A DNA stretch of 64,000 nt, taken from contig NZ_JTEO01000001.1 in assembly GCF_024500045.1 (NCBI RefSeq), positions 1 through 64,000 on the forward strand, read 5' to 3'. Below, in pieces: positions 58,873 through 64,000 of the stretch (position 1 is its first letter; every line of letters starts with the position of its first letter). A program made the position numbers and the translations under genes. This stretch comes from Methanolobus chelungpuianus. Lineage in GTDB: Archaea; Halobacteriota; Methanosarcinia; Methanosarcinales; Methanosarcinaceae. The notes beneath the pieces are model-generated. The model had not been told where the DNA came from. It saw only the letters and a list, made by a program, of their open reading frames with translations, and made no database searches.

Positions 58873-59646
58873 ATGACAATGGAAGAAATAACAATCGACG
58901 AACTCGATTTTGCCCTCATCAATGAATTTTTCACAGAGCTTGAGCGGCAGGGACCCGGCAGCGCCGAAGAAACCATCAGGGCATTAGCTTTTATCGGGAA
59001 TCTTTCAAACAAAACAAAAATTGCCGATTTAGGCTGCGGCACAGGCTTTCAAACAACGGTCCTGGCACAAAATACAGAAGCAACCATCACCGCCCTCGAC
59101 CTTTACGCCGGATCGATCGATAAACTTAACGCAACAGCCGGAAAACTTGGTTTGCAGGACAGGGTAAAAGGTATTGTCGGTTCAATGGATAGTTTGCCGT
59201 TTCAGAATGAAGAATTTGATCTTATATGGTCTGAGGGGGCTATTGCCAATATAGGTTTTGAAAAAGGCTTGAATTACTGGAAAGGCTTCCTCAAAAAAGA
59301 TGGTTATATTGCCGTAACATACGAGTCATGGTTTACCGATGAGCGCCCCGCTGAAATTGAGAAGTGGTGGTTGGACGCAGTTCCTGAGATTGGCACAATA
59401 GGGTATAATATTTCCATCATGCAAAAAACAGGCTATATTCCTGTTGCCGCATTTATATTGCCTGAAAATTGCTGGACCGATTATTATTTTATTCCGCAGA
59501 AAGCAAGGCAGGAAGAATTCTTGAAAAAGCATGCGGGAAACAAAACCGTTGAGGATATGATTGCATTTATGAGGCGTGAGGCAGAATTGTATTCAAAATA
59601 CAAACAGTATTATGGATATGTATTTTATATTGGGAAAAAGATGTAA
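58873..59646 (+). CDS. SAM-dependent methyltransferase paired with the TetR regulator
   Basis: 257 residues. N-terminal helical cap, then IADLGCGTGFQTTVLAQ (about residue 57), DLYAGS and SMDSLPFQNEEFDLIWSEGAI. The C-terminal part with WTDYYFIPQKARQEEFLKKH is family-specific. Related proteins in clostridia are often encoded next to a TetR gene. Substrate unknown, perhaps a xenobiotic or quinone-like compound. A-rich codon use like the TetR gene and unlike flanking methanogen genes. ATG 58879 (second codon pair) is an alternative start. Confidence 0.83.
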   Translation: MTMEEITIDELDFALINEFFTELERQGPGSAEETIRALAFIGNLSNKTKIADLGCGTGFQTTVLAQNTEATITALDLYAGSIDKLNATAGKLGLQDRVKGIVGSMDSLPFQNEEFDLIWSEGAIANIGFEKGLNYWKGFLKKDGYIAVTYESWFTDERPAEIEKWWLDAVPEIGTIGYNISIMQKTGYIPVAAFILPENCWTDYYFIPQKARQEEFLKKHAGNKTVEDMIAFMRREAELYSKYKQYYGYVFYIGKKM

Positions 59647-59780
59647 TCTAATAATGGTCTACGCCACTACTTCGTATACCCGACCAGAAACTGCCTTGCC
59701 GCCATTTGGTTGGAACGCATTGAAGTAAATTCACATTTGCAGATGGTATAAGCCCACCGTGTCAACAGTTTGTTTTTCTT

Positions 59781-59807
59781 CCTAACATATGACCGTCACA
59801 TGTTAGG
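59781..59807. promoter_or_regulatory. 27-bp near-perfect palindrome downstream of the imported pair
   Basis: CCTAACATATGAC (59781-59793), C, GTCACATGTTAGG (59795-59807): 13-bp arms with one mismatch. It lies 135 bp after the methyltransferase stop and about 100 bp before the TATA box of the CDF gene. No T-run on either strand, so an operator is more likely than a terminator. Confidence 0.5.
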
Positions 59808-59904
59808 ATAACAAAAAATGTGTTTGAGCATATATCAATTAAAGGTAAAAGAAACTATTTAAGGCGCTTTTAAGACATTATGGGGCCTATAATGCGTAGA
59901 AAAG

Positions 59905-59914
59905 CTTAAATATT
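59905..59914 (+). promoter_or_regulatory. TATA box of the CDF transporter gene
   Basis: CTTAAATATT lies about 45 bp before ATG 59953, with GGAG at 59941-59944. The rest of the 306-bp gap 59647-59952 holds only the palindrome at 59781-59807. Confidence 0.45.
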
Positions 59915-59952
59915 GTCTTATCGCCTACTATTTACTAGAAGGAGCGTTCAAT

Positions 59953-60849
59953 ATGACCCATGAAACTGACAGAAGCGATACTGCAGTAAAGGTGACCTTT
60001 AACGGGCTGATATTGAACGTTGTCCTGACCATATTCAAATTTATCGCCGGTATCTTTGGTAACAGTTCGGCGATGATCGCAGATGCTGTTCATTCCTTCT
60101 CTGACTTTGTTACCGATATGGTGGTAATCGTGGGACTCAGGGCTGCGGGGAAGCCTGCGGACGACAACCACCAGTATGGCCACGGTAAAATAGAAACCCT
60201 ATGTGCGGCTTTTGTTGGTATTGCCCTTGTTTTCATAGGACTGGAGATCCTTGTCAACGGTCTTTCCAAGATCCTTCTGGTATTACATGGCGAAAACCTG
60301 GAACAGCCTGGAATGATAGCTTTGGCTGCAGCAGTTGCTTCGATCTTAGTAAAGGAAGGGCTATACAGATATACTTTGAAGGCTGCCAATGCGATTAAAA
60401 GTGACGCTATGATAGCAAATGCGTGGCACCACCGATCAGATGCATTATCATCAGTGGGGACAATGGTAGGCATTGGGGGTGCGATAATCCTGGGGGGTAA
60501 ATGGGTTGTCCTCGACCCTCTTGCAGCGGTCATACTGAGTTTTGTCATATTCAAGGTGGCATTTGATATCTCTTATAAGAACATTAACGAACTTGCGGAA
60601 GCTGCTCTTGATGCAGAGGTTGTTGAAGACATAGTGAACACTATTATCTCAACGGAAGGCGTCAGGGACTTCCACAAGCTCAAGACAAGAAAGATAGGCA
60701 CCAACATTGCCACCGATGTGCATATACAGGTGGATAAGAACCTCAGTCTGATTGAAGCCCATAACATATGCAATGAAGTGGAGAACCGCTTACGGTCAAA
60801 ATACGGGAAGGAGAGTATTCTGTATATTCACTGTGAGCCTGATATGTAA
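59953..60849 (+). CDS. Cation diffusion facilitator (CDF) metal transporter
   Basis: 298 residues. Six transmembrane helices in the first 205 residues and a cytoplasmic C-terminal domain. Metal sites: HSFSDFVTDM in helix 2 (His and two Asp) and WHHRSDALSS in helix 5 (HxxxD). The cytoplasmic end has DVHIQVDKNLSLIEAH, as in the dimer domain. Exports Zn, Fe, Mn or Co by proton exchange; the HxxxD combination fits zinc/iron-type CDFs but specificity is not certain. Ribosome binding site GGAG. Confidence 0.94.
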   Translation: MTHETDRSDTAVKVTFNGLILNVVLTIFKFIAGIFGNSSAMIADAVHSFSDFVTDMVVIVGLRAAGKPADDNHQYGHGKIETLCAAFVGIALVFIGLEILVNGLSKILLVLHGENLEQPGMIALAAAVASILVKEGLYRYTLKAANAIKSDAMIANAWHHRSDALSSVGTMVGIGGAIILGGKWVVLDPLAAVILSFVIFKVAFDISYKNINELAEAALDAEVVEDIVNTIISTEGVRDFHKLKTRKIGTNIATDVHIQVDKNLSLIEAHNICNEVENRLRSKYGKESILYIHCEPDM

Positions 60850-60916
60850 TCTCAGTATGAGAAACGTCCCCTAAAAATGTGAGAATGACTTCAATCACAT
60901 ACAGTGATCCTTATCT

Positions 60917-61624
60917 TTATTTTATGCACAGGTATGTTGCGAGGAACCCGTTCTCATAGAACGCCTCTTCTATCCTGAAGCCGGCCTTTTTTATGAGCCC
61001 TTCGATCACCCAGTCAAAGGTTGAGAACTCCTCCTTTATGTGAAGGATATATTCCCTGGTCATTTCATCCTTTACTTGTTCCGGGATGCTCTGCAGCAGT
61101 TTTGAGATAAAGGGGTCAAAATCATGGATCTCTGATGAAAAGACCACATCCTTCAGGAAGAACCTGCCACCTGTCCTTAGCATTGAACCGACATGCTGCA
61201 GTGCAATGAGCTTCCAGAAATCAGGCAGGTGGTGCAGTGCCAGCTGGGTTACCACCGCATCGAACGGCCCGTCATCTGGTTCGAGTGTGAGAAAACTTCC
61301 TTTGGTGAAGTGGATATTGTTCCTGTTTTTCGACTTTGCCTTTTCCCTGGCAAATTCAAGCATCCCCTCGGAGACATCCAAAGCAACAACCTGCTTGCAA
61401 TGCCTTGAGAGCTCAATGGAGAACTCTCCGGTTCCGCATCCTATCTCCAGTACCCTGTCCTCCTGCTGAAGGCCGATGAGCCGGAGCATTGTTTCGGCTT
61501 CACTGCCAATGTTCCGGATCTTCTGCATCTTCTGGTCGTAGTGCAGGATCTCCTCCTTATCCGTGTAATCAGTACCGACCTGGATGAATTCGTCATAGTA
61601 CCATTCAGGCAGCTCTCTCATCAT
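60917..61624 (-). CDS. SAM-dependent methyltransferase
   Basis: 235 residues. Motif I VLEIGCGTGEFSIEL (about residue 58), Asp in ALDVSEGMLEF, then FDAVVTQLALHHLP. The C-terminal half, with FSTFDWVIEGLIKKAGF, is helical and ends in a beta strand. Small-molecule or tRNA methylation cannot be told apart. ATG 61624 or 61621. Third gene of the hisF-mazG unit (33 bp after mazG); its link to histidine synthesis is unknown. Confidence 0.82.
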   Translation of the reverse strand: MMRELPEWYYDEFIQVGTDYTDKEEILHYDQKMQKIRNIGSEAETMLRLIGLQQEDRVLEIGCGTGEFSIELSRHCKQVVALDVSEGMLEFAREKAKSKNRNNIHFTKGSFLTLEPDDGPFDAVVTQLALHHLPDFWKLIALQHVGSMLRTGGRFFLKDVVFSSEIHDFDPFISKLLQSIPEQVKDEMTREYILHIKEEFSTFDWVIEGLIKKAGFRIEEAFYENGFLATYLCIK

Positions 61625-61657
61625 GCTTATCTTTCACATCTGATATTTCAGAAGCGG

Positions 61658-61945
61658 TCAATCTGTGCAGATACAGGGCTTTTGCCCGCAGGTCGGGCAC
61701 TTGCCCGGGTATTTCTCAAGGAATACTTCCTCAAGGTCGATACCATAGAGATTTGCCAGTGCGCCCACCCAGGCAAAACAGTCCGCAAGCTCCTCCCGCA
61801 GATTCTCCCTGTCATCCCTGCGCACGGCCTCTGCAAGTTCGCCGACCTCCTCCACCAGCCAGAGCATGGTTGCCGTGGGTCCGCGCTTCCTGTCGTTGTG
61901 TGCGTAGAGGTCAGACATGAGTTGCTGGAATTCTCGGATTTCCAT
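61658..61945 (-). CDS. MazG-type nucleotide pyrophosphohydrolase with C-terminal zinc motif
   Basis: 95 residues. All-alpha NTP-PPase: EEVGELAEA (about 32) and EELADCFAWV (about 51) form the metal site. The end has CPTCGQKPCIC, a Cys cluster not typical of the family and perhaps a zinc site. It hydrolyses (d)NTPs to NMPs for house-cleaning. ATG 61945 with GGTGAT upstream; 12 bp after hisF. Single domain, shorter than bacterial MazG. Confidence 0.9.
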   Translation of the reverse strand: MEIREFQQLMSDLYAHNDRKRGPTATMLWLVEEVGELAEAVRRDDRENLREELADCFAWVGALANLYGIDLEEVFLEKYPGKCPTCGQKPCICTD

Positions 61946-61957
61946 ACTATCACCGCA

Positions 61958-62779
61958 TCAGAGCCTTACTGGGATGTTCTTCTTCCTCAGGTGTTCCTTG
62001 ACATCGTTCACTGTATACTCCCCAAAGTGGAATATGCTTGCCGCCAGTGCAGCATCCGCTTTTCCGTCAACGAAACCTCTGTACATGTGTTCGGGATTAC
62101 CCACACCGCCGGATGCGATGATGGGTATCTCCAGTTCTTCGGAAAGCTTCCTAGTGATGGGTATGTCAAAGCCGTCGTAGGTGCCGTCCCTGTCCATGCT
62201 GGTGAGGAGTATTTCCCCGGAACCCAGCTCTTCAACCTTCTTCGCCCACTGCACGGCATCAAGGCCTGTTGGCTTGCGTCCGCCGTAGATGACGACCTCG
62301 TACCAGGCTTTGGTGCCGTCCTCCAGCTCCAGTATGGTCTTGTCGGTATTGTCCTCGATGTTGGTGTTCCTCTTGCAGTCGATGGCTGTGACGATGCACT
62401 GTGCTCCGAAGATTTCCGAGGCTTCCTTTATAAGCTGTGGATTCTTTACCGCTGCAGTGTTGATGGACACTTTGTCTGCACCCGCCCGGAGTATCTGCCT
62501 GATGTCGTCGATGGAGTTTATCCCGCCACCTACGGTCAGGGGAATGAACACTTCGTTGGCGGTCCTCTCGATGACGTTTATCATGGTGGAGCGCCCTTCA
62601 TGGGAGGCCGTGATGTCCAGGAAGACAAGCTCGTCAGCGCCCTGTTCGTTGTATCTCTTTGCAAGTTCCACAGGGTCGCCTGCTTTTCTGAGTCCTACAA
62701 ACTCGATACCCTTGACGACCGTCCCACCGGCCTCGTCAAGCGTTACATCAAGACATGGTATGATCCTTTTAGTGAGCAT
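61958..62779 (-). CDS. hisF: Imidazole glycerol phosphate synthase, cyclase subunit
   Basis: 273 residues. TIM-barrel enzyme combining PRFAR with ammonia from HisH. Catalytic Asp11 in IPCLDVTLD, Asp in [10 protein letters not shown] (about 178), and phosphate loops VGGGIN and ASGGVGN. The length is slightly above the usual 253, due to insertions (about 125-150). ATG 62779 with AGGT upstream. hisE lies at 38636, hisH not in the window. First gene of the mazG/methyltransferase unit. Confidence 0.96.
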   Translation of the reverse strand: MLTKRIIPCLDVTLDEAGGTVVKGIEFVGLRKAGDPVELAKRYNEQGADELVFLDITASHEGRSTMINVIERTANEVFIPLTVGGGINSIDDIRQILRAGADKVSINTAAVKNPQLIKEASEIFGAQCIVTAIDCKRNTNIEDNTDKTILELEDGTKAWYEVVIYGGRKPTGLDAVQWAKKVEELGSGEILLTSMDRDGTYDGFDIPITRKLSEELEIPIIASGGVGNPEHMYRGFVDGKADAALAASIFHFGEYTVNDVKEHLRKKNIPVRL

Positions 62780-62989
62780 TATGACCTATCCTTTCCAATG
62801 ATGTGTGTTTTTGTCTGCCGGCGAGCCTGGCAGATGGCATATATGGATAAGAAGACATTGGTTCTTTATTTAATACTTGTTGTGTAAGTTGCAAGGCTTA
62901 CGGCAAAATAGTCATAAATATATACCTGATCATTGTTATGTTTTTATTATGTCCCGCTACAATCCAAATATATGAAGGCCAGTGATAAA

Positions 62990-63634
62990 ATGGGTTTACC
63001 TTTTACAGAAGATCAGTTTCTGAACAATTTCGCTGATTATAATTCAGACATATTTCCAGCGCAGGTTTTCCTCTACTTGCTTGCAGGACTCTCAATATAT
63101 CTTGTATTTAATAAAAAAGCTTATTCTGACAGGCTGATTTCCTGTATACTGTTTTTCCTCTGGTCTTGGATGGGTATTGTTTACTATATCCTCTTCTTCT
63201 CCTCGATTAATAAACCGGCCTACATCTTCGGGTTCCTATTCATAGTACAGGCTGCGCTCTTCCTTAAATATGGAGTGCTTGACAGAAAACTTTCCTTCAG
63301 CTTCAGCAAGAACATATACGGACTCGCCGGGTTGGCAATGATCCTGTATGGCCTTATTATCTATCCGATCTTTGGATATTTCATTGGCCACGTATACCCG
63401 TATCAGCCGACTTTTGGTGCTCCCTGCCCCACAACCATATTCACTTTCGGGCTTCTGCTATGGATTCCTGCGAGAGTGCCAAAAAAGCTTCTTGCAATCC
63501 CTCTGTTGTGGTCGTTTGTGGGATTCTCGGCTGCATTTGCCTTTGGTATCCTGGAGGATATACTGCTGCTGGTGGCTGGACTGGTGGCTGTCATTTTAAT
63601 ATGGTACAGGGACAGCAAGGGCGACACTGTCTGA
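62990..63634 (+). CDS. DUF6064 family membrane protein
   Basis: 214 residues from ATG 62990, which gives the usual family start LPFTEDQFLNNFADYN; ATG 62972 and 62933 are upstream alternatives. Six to seven transmembrane helices from about residue 22 to 207 with the conserved signature YGLIIYPIFGYFIGHVYP and FGAPCPTTIFTFG near 120-150. Function unknown. It has its own TATA-like element (TATAAATATATACC, about 62917-62930). Convergent with DUF1614. Confidence 0.85.
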   Translation: MGLPFTEDQFLNNFADYNSDIFPAQVFLYLLAGLSIYLVFNKKAYSDRLISCILFFLWSWMGIVYYILFFSSINKPAYIFGFLFIVQAALFLKYGVLDRKLSFSFSKNIYGLAGLAMILYGLIIYPIFGYFIGHVYPYQPTFGAPCPTTIFTFGLLLWIPARVPKKLLAIPLLWSFVGFSAAFAFGILEDILLLVAGLVAVILIWYRDSKGDTV

Positions 63635-63662
63635 TATAATTGCTTATCTATACGAGGATCCT

Positions 63663-64000
63663 TCACACCAGCAGCACCGCAATGACTCCTGCCAGGAAAA
63701 CTCCGTCGAATGTCCCCGCGCCGCCGATACTGGCAACCGGCGCTCCTATCTTGCTTATTGCCCTCAGGTTCAGCAGGTCGGCGCCTATGAGGGTTCCCAT
63801 GGTGCCGCTGACGTAAGCTGTAATGAAGATAAGGTCGTGGGCGGCTTGTGTCATGGAGATGACAAGGGTGGAGCCAAGCGCCGCCGTAAGGGGAGGTATC
63901 AATGCGGGTGAGACTATGCCGACTCCCCTGACGGGGCGTGCTACCATCTTTGTGATAACAGCAACGATGGCGGTTGCATAAAGAACGTATGGGAAGGCTT
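63663..64000 (-). CDS. DUF1614 family membrane protein (cut by right edge)
   Basis: At least 112 residues, open to the window end on the minus strand; the gene start lies beyond 64000. Three hydrophobic segments with the DUF1614 pattern: LYATAIVAVITKMVARPVRGVGIVSPALIPPL, trimmed core GVGIVSPALIPPL, then HDLIFITAYVSGTMGTLIGADLLNL, and the C-terminal IGGAGTFDGVFLAGVIAVL. Function unknown, common in methanogens. Methionines at 63947 and others are internal, not starts. Confidence 0.85.
   Translation of the reverse strand, partial: AFPYVLYATAIVAVITKMVARPVRGVGIVSPALIPPLTAALGSTLVISMTQAAHDLIFITAYVSGTMGTLIGADLLNLRAISKIGAPVASIGGAGTFDGVFLAGVIAVLLV

Noticed and set aside
1-64000. tRNA or rRNA genes
   Set aside because: Gaps were scanned by eye for cloverleaf arms and GGTTCAAATCC-type T-loops; the GGTTCAAAAGCC at about 24848 has no matching acceptor or anticodon arm.

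Overview
The window is chromosomal DNA of a methanogenic archaeon, most likely a methylotrophic member of the Methanosarcinales (Methanosarcinaceae; the genus cannot be fixed by eye). The left edge holds the C-terminus of a methylcorrinoid:CoM methyltransferase-type protein. Archaeal markers are aRF1, class I LysRS, Taw1, ribose-1,5-bisphosphate isomerase, homoaconitase, the HMG-CoA synthase/thiolase/DUF35 cluster, a DUF1724-type regulator, a PGF-CTERM tail and TATA boxes in front of most transcription units. No rRNA, tRNA, CRISPR array or insertion sequence was found. Gene density is high and most of the window is ordinary core genome.

Layout. 0-6 kb: methyltransferase tail, TPR protein, taw1, prf1, argS, Trm5/Tyw2-type methyltransferase. 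6-13 kb: an operon pairing a succinate-semialdehyde-type dehydrogenase with an IlvB-like ThDP enzyme, which matches the cyanobacterial 2-oxoglutarate decarboxylase/SSADH bypass; a lipoprotein; two small genes; a second paralogous aldehyde dehydrogenase; UPF0216. 13-20 kb: ribose-1,5-bisphosphate isomerase, SagB-type oxidoreductase plus methyltransferase, Tag, SppA, metG. 20-25 kb: the mevalonate entry operon (regulator, HMG-CoA synthase, thiolase, DUF35, CYTH), divergent from a solitary Cas4-like nuclease across a perfect 20-bp palindrome. 25-29 kb: a PUA/PAPS-reductase-like/ferredoxin fusion, purH, a DUF1724-type regulator. 30-39 kb: UbiA, an AbrB-PhoU protein, GTPase/DUF2073/unknown cluster, hxlB, aminotransferase, NOG1-like GTPase, HTH-CBS regulator, hisE. 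39-49 kb: homoaconitase, a YkgJ-type protein, a 1-kb gene-free stretch with phased TGTATG repeats, a TrkA-N/DHH protein with an apparent ATT start, nnr, moaC, prs, a HhH glycosylase and a CDIN1/C15orf41 homologue. 49-57 kb: DtxR-type regulator with palindromes, lysS, a BofA-like protein, a 25-codon microgene, U32 peptidase with a DNPH1-like gene, surface lipoprotein. 57-64 kb: peroxiredoxin, a probably imported TetR/methyltransferase cassette with its operator, a CDF metal transporter, hisF-mazG-methyltransferase operon, DUF6064, and a DUF1614 gene cut by the right edge.

Functionally the window joins translation (four tRNA synthetase or release-factor genes and tRNA modification), isoprenoid lipid synthesis (mevalonate entry, UbiA), pentose/nucleotide supply (hxlB, ribose-1,5-bisphosphate isomerase, prs, purH, his genes), coenzyme B synthesis (homoaconitase) and DNA repair. 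The most notable signals are the 2-oxoglutarate bypass operon, the regulator palindrome of the mevalonate operon, the 25-aa microgene with structured leader and its own terminator, the ATT start, and the PAPS-reductase-like fusion that lacks the reductase catalytic motif.
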